Assembly: GCF_964019385.1 (NCBI RefSeq)
Contig: NC_088645.1
Location: 12,949,769-13,013,768, forward strand
DNA length: 64,000 nt
Reading direction: 5' to 3'
Source: Sycon ciliatum
Lineage: Eukaryota; Porifera; Calcarea; Leucosolenida; Sycettidae
Shown: piece after piece, positions 25,174-35,635 of the stretch
Position numbering within the stretch: the first letter of the stretch is position 1
Layout: every line of letters begins with the position of its first letter
Program-made: the position numbers and the translations under genes
Notes under the pieces: generated by a model
Told to the model about the DNA's origin: nothing
Seen by the model: only the letters and a program-made list of their open reading frames with translations
Databases searched by the model: none

Positions 25174-25605
25174 CTATGGCATCATCGCCTGTGGTTCCAT
25201 GCCTAGCATGTACGTCTGAACCATCCTGCAAAGTTCGAATGACGTAGGTTGCGCGATCGCTCCGCGAAACATACTTTTTGAAATTCTCTTCATAGTATAT
25301 CTTCCACCATTGAAATTTCGAATTTCTTCGAATTTTTTGCTGAGAGGGGTGGCTTGCAACCTCGATATGGCTTGTTCCAGGCATGCTTTGGAGCCATCGC
25401 CTGTTGAAACAGTGGCGGGAAAGCTGCCCTGCAACTGTTCCAACAGGAAATTAATCGATCCGAGAAAGCGCGAGTCCGCGAATCTCGGTTGAATATTGAG
25501 TATTTCAAGCCTTTTCACGATGAAGATGGAGTTCTTTTTGGAGATGGACGTCGCGGCAAAGGACGTGGTGTCCGACTTCTGGCGTCTGGTGAAGCCAGGG
25601 ATCAT
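25174..25605 (-). CDS. Unrecognised ORF, 143 residues
   Basis: An open frame with mixed composition, including RFADSRFLGSINFLLEQLQG and KKFEEIRNFNGGRYTMKRI, looks more protein-like than neighbouring frames. I cannot assign a family, and no splice sites or start context were decisive. It may be a decayed transposon gene or chance. Confidence 0.2.
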   Translation of the reverse strand: MIPGFTRRQKSDTTSFAATSISKKNSIFIVKRLEILNIQPRFADSRFLGSINFLLEQLQGSFPATVSTGDGSKACLEQAISRLQATPLSKKFEEIRNFNGGRYTMKRISKSMFRGAIAQPTSFELCRMVQTYMLGMEPQAMMP

Positions 25606-27173
25606 TTGTCCAGTCAGGTCGGCAGCCTAACCGTCGGTAAGCTTGTGTTTGGGTCCCGTTCTGCTCGATGTGGTAGATCACAAACAATTTGATATCGCAC
25701 AAATTGATCTCAGCATCGTGCGTACGGTATTTTATATTCAGAAAAGCCCAAAGTGTCTCTGTGTGGCCGTCCTATGCCACGAGAAACTCCAATCAGGCTC
25801 CTATGTCCTCTGCCTTCATGATTGAATGTCCACTTCGTTTGAACAACGAACACAACAATCGAGGACGGCTTTGCAATGAAAAATACAGCTATACTGGAGC
25901 TGAAAAAAAGAAGAAAAAAACGTGTTCAGGATGAGACTCGAGTACACGCATACTCTCCCAGCAGGTGAAACGCAATTTTTGGTGAAAATGCGTGTCGCCG
26001 ACTGACCAGTAATTCCGCCTGACGGCGACTAGACGAGACAGTTTGGGGAATGTCATCACAAAGGAAATCAACACAATCATCATTATACCACAAATATTGT
26101 CCACAGTCATGTACAACACATTCTACACCCGGCGCCCAGAGGAACGGTTAACCCTTTGAAGCCCAGCTGAGTTTTCTAATTTCTCAGGCACTCGCGCAGC
26201 GCTGTACGCAACCACGGATGGTCAGTTTCAAAATTTCATAATTCACTCACCAGCTATGTAATTTCATGATCTGGAGCTCCATGAAAAGCTTGCCATCTTC
26301 TCCATCCAAAGATAAACACTAGATACTACGCAAAAGCAACAGAAGCGCTTCCAAGTCCCTTGAGTGCAGCTCTATTGCGCCTGAACGAGATACACCACCC
26401 ACAGCAACAATTTCCTTCGGTTCATGACTTTTACTCAACGCAAAACAACGATTCAAAGTTCTTCGTGCTGCTGAAGCTCAAACGGTCATCTTGGTACCCA
26501 TCGCGCATAGGCTGCACTGGTATGAGTCATGGGGAAACCCCATGCGACACGTACTCGAACATTTCAAAATTCTAAAGCTCAGAAGTATGCAACCGCGTTC
26601 CAGTCTTCGGCGCTCGGGTATTTCGCATCGTGAACACCGCCGGGTCGCTGTTTTGAAGGTAACAACTGGTTTGTGCTGAGTCCCTTGAACACGTCCATGT
26701 GCAATAGTTCCTTCTTTGTTATCATGGGATGCGCACCCTGTGCGATTCTGGACCCCAAGAGGCCTCGACCCACGTGCTCATGTTCAGACCGATTGCATCT
26801 ACAAAGTACTGTAATTTCACAAATTTCCGGTGTACTTTTATTTCGGTACCTTCGGTACATCTGTTTCATACTTAAAAAATTTCAATAAACCAAACACCAA
26901 CACACATAATCCAATAGGAAATTGCTTCTCTGTGTCTAAAATTTCTGTTCACCTAACTTGGCTTTTGTGCTCATACGGAAAATATTGAGCACCTAAAATT
27001 TCTGAAATCAGAGTATACTCTCAGAAATGAAGGGCATTGCTTACCACGCAGGACATTCTACTGAATGCATTATGCCATGCGTAGAGTACAGCAAGTGCAC
27101 AGCATAACCTGCTTACGTCACAATCACCGTCGAGAAGAAAATACTTGACGGACAGGCGTACTCAGTGACTCAC

Positions 27174-27334
27174 CCTGATCTGACAGGCTTTTGACGCAAA
27201 CTACATGGATTTCGAAACTGCGACTTGAACTTGAAGCCAGGCTTGTCTTGGTTTGGCTGAGCGATACCTCGGTAGACACGATGAGGATCCAACATATCCA
27301 TGTGAACTAGTGTTGTGCGTCTGTCTTGAGCCAT
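27174..27334 (-). CDS. Possible first exon of an unidentified gene
   Basis: ATG at 27334 opens MAQDRRTTLVHMDMLDPHR and continues to CAGG|GTGAGT at 27174, a good donor. Composition is protein-like (GIAQPNQDKPGFKFKSQF). No family recognised, and no second exon was confirmed at 26.5-27.1 kb. Confidence 0.3.
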
Positions 27335-27661
27335 ACTGGGTGACCTGCTAGTTGCAGCGCTGCGCATCACACACAACTAGCCTGAACTTCGCATCATTAT
27401 ACGCCAAATCTCAAACAAGCAAGCCGAACTTTCAGATACTTCGACTTGATGGAGAACCTTCCTCATCTACAAATACATTACGCAGTTACCACTTCCACAG
27501 GTTTTGCTAAATAGTCGACGCAACTCCTGCTTCCTTCCGTCGACAACAGCTAGCTGTGTTAGCAAGGAGTTTGTAGGTCGACAACAGGATTTTTTTCTTC
27601 TCCAAGTCCAGATCTCAAACAAAATGCAGCCAACGAAGTACATGATGTACTACTGACAGTA

Positions 27662-27895
27662 CTGTGGCGGAGTCGGACATGGAAATCCAGTCGATTGACC
27701 GGCACCGGCGCCCTCAGCGCGTACGGTACAGACCGATGCGTGCATGCAGTGCACAAAGTCATGTTGATCTGGTGCGACCAGCGCGCGCCCTGCGGCACAT
27801 AAATGCATGTGTGTACCGCTTATCCACGACTGCATGGCCAGCGCCGGCGCCCTGGGGCCGCTAGAAGTGCGACCAGATTTCCATGTCCATGACAG
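27662..27895. mobile_element. TA-target MITE, GGACATGGAAATC family, copy 1
   Basis: Ends CTGTGGCGGAGTCGGACATG and the reverse complement at 27895 are flanked by TA (27660-27661, 27896-27897). A second copy lies at 54823-55043. GC-rich centre, non-coding. Confidence 0.75.
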
Positions 27896-27897
27896 TA

Positions 27898-28490
27898 AAA
27901 TGTACTCAGTACTACTACTACTAGTAGCTACTAGCATTTCTTTATTAAGACGGTCGAGAACGGCCGAGGAAGGCTGAGGACCAGCCTGCCGACCAGCCGG
28001 CAGGACCAGCCTGCCGGGTACACTATCTGCTGACTTGGAGGCAGCAGATGCCGGAAAGCTGAGTAGTCTGGTGGACTTGCACAGAATCAGGAAGATTGCA
28101 GCGGATAGGGCCGAGTGGCGAGCTCTGTGTCAACGGGTGACAGAAAAGGATCTGTAAGGGATGGATGACACTACAATATCTGACTTCTTCTCAACGACGT
28201 ACAAGTACATGTAACCTTGTATGTTTGGATGGTGCCTTTGTTGCTGATCCACCACACCATCACTCAATGCTCTCTACTGCATTGTTCACCCACCACTGAA
28301 TTTATACTTCTGCGGCTCCTTCCCCCCCCCCTTTTCTTCTGATTCGTGCTGTTTTGGTTCTGATACAGTGATCGTTTGATTTTTTCCCACAGCGTATCAT
28401 TTGTTATCCTCCTGCCTTCGTTGTCCAGCACAAGCGAAGAAGTGGACCTATCGGTCGACTTCAACGCGAAAATGCACATAATAATAATAT
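27898..28490. other. No recognised gene
   Basis: Contains repeated GACCAGCCTGCCG words at about 27975-28018 and a C-run at about 28322. No coding feature supported. Confidence 0.4.
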
Positions 28491-28515
28491 TAAAACAATA
28501 GGAGGACAGAGAAAG

Positions 28516-28560
28516 TGTTTTTACTCAGAGTTTCACGCACTAAGCGATCATCAGAAAACA
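28516..28560 (-). ncRNA. Hammerhead-like motif, left arm (family d)
   Basis: Minus strand: stem I TGTTTT/AAAACA, core CTGATGA, stem II CGC/GCG, GAAA, stem III CTC-T-GAG, then TA. The conserved G-C pair that opens stem II is replaced by U-U. The motif is therefore a degenerate or variant hammerhead. Confidence 0.5.
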
Positions 28561-28798
28561 GTAATGAGAAATCTGGATCAGTATTGGTTTATATACTCAC
28601 AAAGCAAAGTGTAAATAGCTGCAGCATGGCGCAAATCTAAAAGTTGTGAATGGCGGCAGTGCAAAGCGTGAATGACAGCAGTGGTGAATGGTGACAACCA
28701 CTGGAGCTGGTTGTCTCTTACTTAATTAGGTGATGGCTGTAGATGGTTTGAAGTTCCGAAGGTAGTACCTATTCTCATGGCGACACTTCGACTTCTTC

Positions 28799-29640
28799 TT
28801 TGTCTCGTCCGTTTTACGCTCGACAGCTGCGACTCCGATCTACAGTGACGCGCTGAGGAAGAGTGGACACCGGGAGAACGTACAGTATTTTGACGAGCGT
28901 AAAACGGACGAGACAAAGAAGAAGAAGAAAAGGAATCGCCCTCGGAACATCATATGGTTCAACCCACCATTTAGCAAGAACGTCGCCACCGACGTTGGAC
29001 ATCGCTTCCTCCAGCTAGTGGCCAAACACTTCCCCAAAGGCTCAAGCCTCAACAAAATCTTCAACCGGAACTCTGTAAAGGTTAGCTACAGTTGCATGCA
29101 GAATATGGCCACTATCATCAAACAACACAATACCACGATTCTACGACCCAAGAATCAAGCTATTATAAACGGAGGTGACAACGATACCAGGACTTGTAAC
29201 TGTCGGGCGAAAGACTCATGCCCACTGGACGGAGCGTGTCTAACGGAGAGCATCGTATATAAGGCAAGAGTCACCGCAGGTATGGAGAAGAAGGAATATA
29301 CTGGATTAACAGCAACAACATTCAAACAACGCTACTATAACTACCAATCCTCATTCCACCACAGACAACACGAGACGGACACCCGCCTATCGCAGTACGT
29401 CTGGCCCAAAAAGGATGAAGGAAAGGCATGCAGCATTCAATGGGCGGTACACCGCAGAGCAGCGGCCTAAAGCAACAAAAGCAAAAGGTGCAACCTGTGC
29501 CTGGCAGAAAAATTGGCAATCGCGCAAGCACCCATGCAAGCACCTCTCTCTCAACAAAAGGAGTGAGCTTGTGTCGAAGTGTCGCCATGAGAATAGGTAC
29601 TACTTTCGGAACTTTAAACCATCTACAGCCATCACCTAAT
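28799..29640 (+). pseudogene. Penelope-like C-terminal region with GIY-YIG endonuclease, broken
   Basis: The frame reads SDALRKSGH, then PRNIIWFNPPFSKNVATDVG, KIFNRNSVKVSYSCM, TCNCRAKDSCPLDGACL, IVYKARV, EYTGLT, FKQRYYNYQSSF and LSQYVW. These are in the order seen between RT and GIY-YIG in Penelope elements, including the Cys-rich CNC...CPLDG linker. The GIY-YIG nuclease nicks target DNA for retrotransposition. The YIG triplet is YTG here. A TAA at 29468-29470 interrupts the frame before SKRCNLCLAEKLAI, and a frame change precedes the terminal KRSELVSKCRHE. The copy is therefore dead. Confidence 0.85.
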
Positions 29641-29810
29641 TAAGTAAGAGACAACCAGCTCCAGTGGTTGTCACCTTTCACCACTGCTGTCATTCACGCT
29701 TTGCACTGCCGCCATTCACAACTTTTAGATTTGCGCCATGCTGCAGCTATTTACACTTTGCTTTGTGAGTACATGTATATAAACCAATACTGATCCAGAT
29801 TTCTCATTAC

Positions 29811-29855
29811 TGTTTTCTGATGATCGCTTAGTGCGTGAAACTCTGAGTAAAAACA
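29811..29855 (+). ncRNA. Hammerhead-like motif, right arm (family d)
   Basis: Mirror of the left motif: TGTTTT 29811-29816, CTGATGA 29817-29823, stem II 29824-29836, GAAA 29837-29840, stem III 29841-29847, TA 29848-29849, AAAACA 29850-29855. It lies downstream of the GIY-YIG frame on the same strand. Confidence 0.5.
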
Positions 29856-30185
29856 CTTTCTCTGTCCTCCTATTGTTTGAACCGGCTCTACCACTCGGTA
29901 TTGAGCACTCTCTTTGAAAGCCTGGAACCTCTCTGTTTTAATAATAATTTTATTATTATTCGTTGAGGCTGAAATGCTTTATATACAGATAATTATTATG
30001 CTCTGTGATGCATCAGCTAGTTCGTGAATTTCTTCTTTTAGACATTCATCATTTTTTGTTCTCACATTGGTCGTGGACCTGACCCTGACGTTTCTTGCGG
30101 ATGCGCACAACAAAACGTTTTGTTGTGACATGGTTATCTAAAGTACATGGACTTTGTTACTGTCTCTTGATATTCAATAACTCAG

Positions 30186-30990
30186 ATGGTTAGCCAAGGA
30201 AAAAAGATTGTAACATAGAAATTGAGGGAACAAGTTATGCGTTTGAGTCTAGCATTTAAATTAGATTTTGGACTGTCAGATCCGCACAATTTAGCACAAA
30301 ACTGACAAGGAATACTGAGATATTCCATTGCATGAAAGTCAGCTTGGACACTGCTCGATAGCGCTAACCAACGGCCTTCCAACCTTGGAAGGTTCATGGA
30401 TATAGTGCTGATTCCAAAGAGGGGAAGGCGAGCGCCATCCAGCCGAGCACAGGATACATTCAAGGGCTTCATGAAATTCTTGCCTGGTATGATGACGGGA
30501 CGGCAAGACCAGACAGAACGGTCAAACCACAATGCGACAACGGAAAGCAACAACCACCTAACTTGGGAGGCTCAATATTATCAGAATGATATGAAACTAT
30601 GAAGGGGAAGGTTCGCGAGGACGAATTGTAACAAACCGAACGCCATTATCCAACGGTACTGTACTTAGTTGATGACAGTGATGAACTCAGAACTAATTGT
30701 TATAACATGTAGAGTATCACACGACGATCGTTTTGCCGTATTGTTCATGACGGCTTTTCAGGTGTGCATTTACCCTTTAACTGTTCCTTGAAACTCAGAT
30801 GTTGAGCCAAGGAAAAAAGCTATCGAGCAGTGCTCAAGCTGACTGTCATGCCGTGGAATGTCTCAGTTCTCCTTGTCAGTTTTGTGCTAGATTGTGCACG
30901 TCTGACTGTTCAACATCTAGTTTAGTTGGTGGAATCGATCGCATAACTTGTGCCCACAATTTCCATGTTACAATTTTTTCCTTGGCTCAG
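30186..30990. repeat. Diverged inverted repeat, about 200-bp arms
   Basis: Arms about 30186-30385 and 30797-30990 share GCCAAGGAAAAAAG at both ends and CAAAACTGACAAGGA inside. Translated arms keep similar residues (PCQFCA.LC), but I could not identify a family. The 400-bp spacer is unrecognised. Confidence 0.6.
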
Positions 30991-31009
30991 CATCTGAGAT
31001 CTTAATGCA

Positions 31010-31180
31010 GTAACTGTTGCGGTACAATTCCCAGTGCAAATAACAAAGCAAACTATTTCCACAGGAGCATGCACCACCGCTAAAGCACAAGATCGAGACG
31101 AGCGGAAACGAGGATTGTTTGACATTGTGTGCGGAGAGAAGTGAACAAAGGACAGGGCCGAGCAAAATATCGCGAACATC
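31010..31180 (+). repeat. Inverted match to 33095-33240
   Basis: Shares TTGCGGTACAATTCCCAGTG and GCAAACTATTTCCAC with the reverse complement of the later segment. That copy lies in an open minus-strand frame, so this one may be a pseudo-exon. Confidence 0.55.
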
Positions 31181-31387
31181 GGTTCTAACCGCCGTATCCT
31201 CCGCATCATATTTAGAACTGGCTGCTATATTTCTCACTCGGACTTGCACAAAATGGTATAATGTGCTGTCTTGTGCACGCAATTTCAGCCCTCACCAACG
31301 CTGTACAAAGCGTCACTGGCCCGTTTGTCAACGGTCGCGCTAATCGACCAATCAGCGTACAGCTAATGGACCAAAATCCTCAAACTT

Positions 31388-31690
31388 ACCGTACTTCCTT
31401 GGTTCATACGGTGTAGTTTTAAAAGGTGTTTCCAAAGATTTTTTATGGACCAGCGTCTTCTTTCGATAGATACCAACAGATCGTCCGCTTCGAATTTTTC
31501 GATTTGAATGCCGTTTGGCCGAAAATTACCTCCGAAATCGACCTCCACTTGTTTCACTTCAAGGCTTTCCAGGTGGACGGCATCGCAATTCGGAAGCAGA
31601 GAAAGGATAGCCAGTGAAAAAAGAAAAAACAACGACGTATTGGTTGTCAAAATCGACCAAGAAATGAATTCAATAGACCCGTTTCCGTGC
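31388..31690 (-). CDS. Possible exon with a hydrophobic segment
   Basis: An open minus-strand frame contains FFLFSLAILSLLPNCDAV, then LEVKQVEVDFGGNFRPNGIQ, and ends at GTACG|GTAAGT near 31388, a good donor. The hydrophobic run could be a signal sequence, or an intron pyrimidine tract read as protein. No family recognised. Confidence 0.3.
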
Positions 31691-32892
31691 TGCGCCCTCT
31701 CAGCCCGCGCGAGTGCGAAAGGGATTTTTTCTCGACAAAACAAACAACAACTACGCGCAGTGCATGCAGGTACTTTTTGCAGTTCAGTACACTGACACCA
31801 CTGCACTGGCTGTACATGCAGTGTACCTTAGGAATATCCTGTTCTTTTCCAAGGCATGATTGCCGCTAATGGGAGAACTCAGCCCCCTGAGGCTTTCATA
31901 AAGGAAGAAGTAGTAGGTGAATGAGTTCGCCAGAAAATGGAACGCCAAGAAAATAGATACTGTTGCTTTCGGGCGCTCATGAGACGACAGCAAGATAGGA
32001 CTGAAACGATCGACAGTCTGTCTCGACGCAAAAGAAACTGTTCGAGGAGAAGCTCGACGCGCTGTAGAGTTTGCAGTATTCTGCTGGAAGAAGACAAGAG
32101 AACTAAACTCAGACTACAGCGTGGAGCTGAAGCACAACCGAAGCAAAAGCTGAGCGAGTTCGAAGAAATGGGGAAACACAGGGAAATGAGTGGGCGACAT
32201 GATCTTTACTACTTTAGCTCGAAGCTCGCGCTAAGACACGCGGGGGGCACGTGCGCCTACGGGTAGCGCGGCCAGCCACCATGTTTTCAAAATGGAGGTC
32301 GACGCTTTTGAAATCCGTGAAGACAATGGTGAGGGCTGAATTTACCTTGGCATATCCCCCCCCCCACCTACAGCAACTTAATTGGTTTGTTTCGAACACG
32401 TAGTAAAGTCCGTTTCCCTCGAGCTACCACATCTCGTTTATTATCCTCCCCCTTTTTCAGCTCTCAATAGTCTTATACGAAATGACTGGCGCTGCCCCTC
32501 CATGTCCCTCAGGCTAAGTCGCTTCCCTCGTTTCGCAATCTTGCAAAGCAGCATTTCAACATTCCAATTGCGATTCACTCGTCAGTATATCTGTTTAGTC
32601 TCGGTCGTCTCATGTCGGCTGTACTGCTCCCTTTCCTCTGTTACTTACCATGGTATTGGTGCACCACCACACTTCATATACTTTCTTCCTACGCCATGGC
32701 TGGCAAACGCCCCCTCCTCATCTATACTGACACTGATTCATCTTTAGCCACTGGAAGGTCTGATAATAATACTAATATTAAAACTATGAGAACAGCCTAC
32801 AACTCAAGCCAAGGACGTCCCGTGACTTAGGCTCTTTATCTTCTAGTTCCCTGTTGTGTGGGATGCGTGGAATGTCAGGGCTCACAGTAGAC

Positions 32893-34290
32893 ATGCGGAA
32901 TCGACAAAAGCGTCGTGCGAGGGCGGGTTTTGCGCACGTGAGTCGCGTGACCCCGGGAGAGTACAGATCGTGTACATCCCACGCATCCAAACAGAACAGA
33001 CAAGAGAAAGAACCTGACGCCCTGAGTTGTACTTGTACTTGAAGCCTTTTCTCGTAGTTTTAGAGCCGATGGTTTGGTAGGACCTGTCCTTTCCTCGCTT
33101 CTCTCGGCATGCAGTGTCAAACCATTCTCGTTTCCGTTCGTGTCGATCTTGTTTCTTTTACGATCGTACATACTCCAGTGGAAATAGTTTGCTTTATTAT
33201 TTGCACTGGGAATTGCACCGCAACATTGAACAGTTACAGTAGTTGTGCTTGTCCTCGGCAAAGAATTGCCTTTCACTGTGCCTTGTAGAATTGGTCCACC
33301 GAAGGAGAAGGCGAAACGCAACCTGTGCCAGTCCCAGTAAATACAACATGCCATGTCCGACCAAAAGCTGATTCTACAATGAGCGATCGCGATGTTCCAC
33401 AGGTAAGAAGACACACAAACGAGTCAGAGCTCGCCAGGAAGGTAACGCCGAGAACATGATGATACCACACGGAGCTGCTGATCGGATGGAGGTGAACGGG
33501 ACCAGCAAATCCACCGGGCGTTAGTCGAGGGTCACTGAAGGCTAGGTTTCCCAGGGTACCAGTTCCTCCATGATGGCGAAATCCGCTGCCACAAGAACTC
33601 CAGCGAGAATGAAAGCACAGCAACCTACGCCGCGGTCGAACTGAGGAGAGAACACTGAACAATCTGTGCACAATGATTTTCTCTTCGACGGCACGCGTTG
33701 CTGTTCTGCTGCATGCATGCGTTTTTCTTGTTGTTTGATCTTCACACATTTTCGCTCAAGCGGTTGCGCGCCGCTGGGACTCGGGGCTACTAAAATCAGT
33801 ACAGAGCATCTCCCCCTTGGTCGATTTGGACAATCTATGGCTTAACATTTTCAGGAGACCCTGGCAAAGAAAACCGAGACGTTTTTGGATACTCCTTTCC
33901 AATACTGTTCTATATCTCACGAAGTTTACGCATATGCTCTGGCATACCCGTGTGCGTAATGAAAATTTGTTTCGATAATTCTTTTGGAACACCTGTCTTC
34001 TGTGCCTGGGTCAAGTCCCAGCCTCGTAAAACCTAGCTGAAGTGCTGCTAACTCCTTCAAACACCCCCTACTTCGAGCAAAAATGCGACGAAATGCTGAC
34101 TGCTGATTGGTCAAGCTGGCATTTTGGAGCACGTGCGCCGCCCCCATCTAATCGACGCTTTTCTACGCAACTCAGTCCGTTACTAGACTGTGAACCCTGA
34201 ATGATTATGTACACGATCGGTGCTCTCTCGGGGGTCACGCGACTCACGTGCACCAAAGCCGCCCTCGCGCGACGCTTTTGTCGATCCTGC
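32893..34290. repeat. Inverted repeat pair (83-bp arms)
   Basis: 32893-32975 and 34208-34290 are diverged reverse complements sharing GACAAAAGCGTCG and CGTGAGTCGCGTGACC. The DNA between contains the ORFs described separately. C-run at about 32356-32365. From 31.7 to 32.9 kb nothing else is recognised. Confidence 0.55.
33095..33745 (-). CDS. Possible exon cluster, unidentified
   Basis: Overlapping minus-strand frames look protein-like: RGVGCCAFILAGVLVAADF after an ATG at 33745 (possible membrane segment), then SVTVQ-style text such as TVTVQCCGAIPSANNKANYF further along. Part is duplicated inverted at 31010-31180. I cannot assemble exons or name a family. Confidence 0.25.
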
Positions 34291-34299
34291 GTGAACATG

Positions 34300-35456
34300 T
34301 ATGTAATGCGCACGAGACTGTGATCCCTGATGGCCTGAGGGCCTAGGGCCTGAGTTGGCGGGCTCCTGCAGCAGTCGATGACAACCGTTGCTAGGGCTGG
34401 GCATGACCGGCGCCTAGGCAGGATGATGTTGTAAATACATGAAGCAGGGTTGAGGCTGTTTAGTGTTGAACTAGTAAACTAATAATAGTTACTTGAAGGC
34501 GTTACTGGCGTCAGCCATCAGCACACACGTGACACAGTCGACATCACTCCATGGCCCATAGCCCAGAAGTTGCGAAATCGAAACATGTACCTCCTCCGCT
34601 GTAGCTGTGGATTCAGGATGGGATTGCGTGTGGTCTTTCCTAAGTGTTCAGTCAGCCGCGTTCCCCAGGCTACCTGTTGCTAGAGAAACAGCGACAGGGC
34701 TGAGTGCATTAATTATTTTGGTAGATGAAAAGCTGACGACGGTTGTGAAACGCAGACTGATGTTGTTGTACAGACGCGTTGAATGGTCGAGTCGCCGACG
34801 ACGTTGGGATATGCCGATGATGTGCAGCTCGCGATGCTCTTCCATCTGCCTTTTTGCGAACGGACATAATTCTGACATAAGTGTGCAACCCGTTCTAGTA
34901 CAGGCGCAACCAACGCAATTTCCATTGACAATGGCGGTGCACCGGCAACACTGGCATACGCCTACTCCTAGTCCTACATGTTTTGTCACAAGACTCACTA
35001 GACACTACTACTAGTTCATGACATTGTAGCGTCAAAGATCACGTCCCTACGTTCCTATTAATTTTCTTAGACCAGTGGCAGTGGCACAATTGTTGGCGTC
35101 GCCACTATTGCGCAGCAGCGGCGCCGTTGACCAGTGGCGTATTGCGTTTTAGCCTTTAGGCTCGTCGGCTTTAGTGGCACGCTACATCTAATAATAACCT
35201 TTATCCACGTAGAAGACATGAACGCCATAGTATATGTGGGAGTTTTACAACCTCCTTATCCCGCAAGCATATGCTATCAAGAGCAGGCCTTGCAGGCCCG
35301 AGGCGAAGAAGCTTTGCACAACTTGAAGTCTAGGCTTTGATGCCTTGCATCGTCAGTGTTGAAAATGTTCTCCTTGAACACACTTCAACTTTTACTTCTC
35401 TCTGCCTCTTCCCTTCGCCTTTGGCATTAGTTTCATTTTATTCCGCTGTCGACAGA
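34300..35456. other. No recognised gene
   Basis: Between the inverted repeat and the segmental duplication I see GGGCCTAGGGCCTGAG at about 34340 and no supportable gene. Confidence 0.35.
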
Positions 35457-35635
35457 GGTTGCCTGACTTGGTTCAATCCATTGTTTGGTCCATCTGAATC
35501 AAACGTTATCAAAATCCTCAGTGGTAGTATTCAGACGTTTTCGGGTTCTGCGGTTCTTCTCTAGAACTGTGAGCGATCTTACTGGTGAGCTCAACTGAGC
35601 CGTGCACAACTCCTCTCTCAGCTGAAGATTCAAAC

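Larger units (their letters stand above)
28493..29878 (+). mobile_element. Penelope-like element remnant with inverted terminal repeats
   Basis: Arms 28493-28792 and 29573-29878 are about 300-bp reverse complements. Between them runs plus-strand Penelope-type coding. The right arm includes the C-terminal coding end, so the left arm carries it inverted, the usual Penelope pseudo-LTR arrangement. Each arm carries a hammerhead-like motif. The RT domain itself is absent, so this is an internally or 5' truncated copy. Confidence 0.85.

Noticed and set aside
30182-30553. Gypsy-type protease fragment
   Set aside because: A phrase like ARLPLFGISTI is suggestive, but no DTG/DSG active site is visible and the region is part of a diverged inverted repeat.
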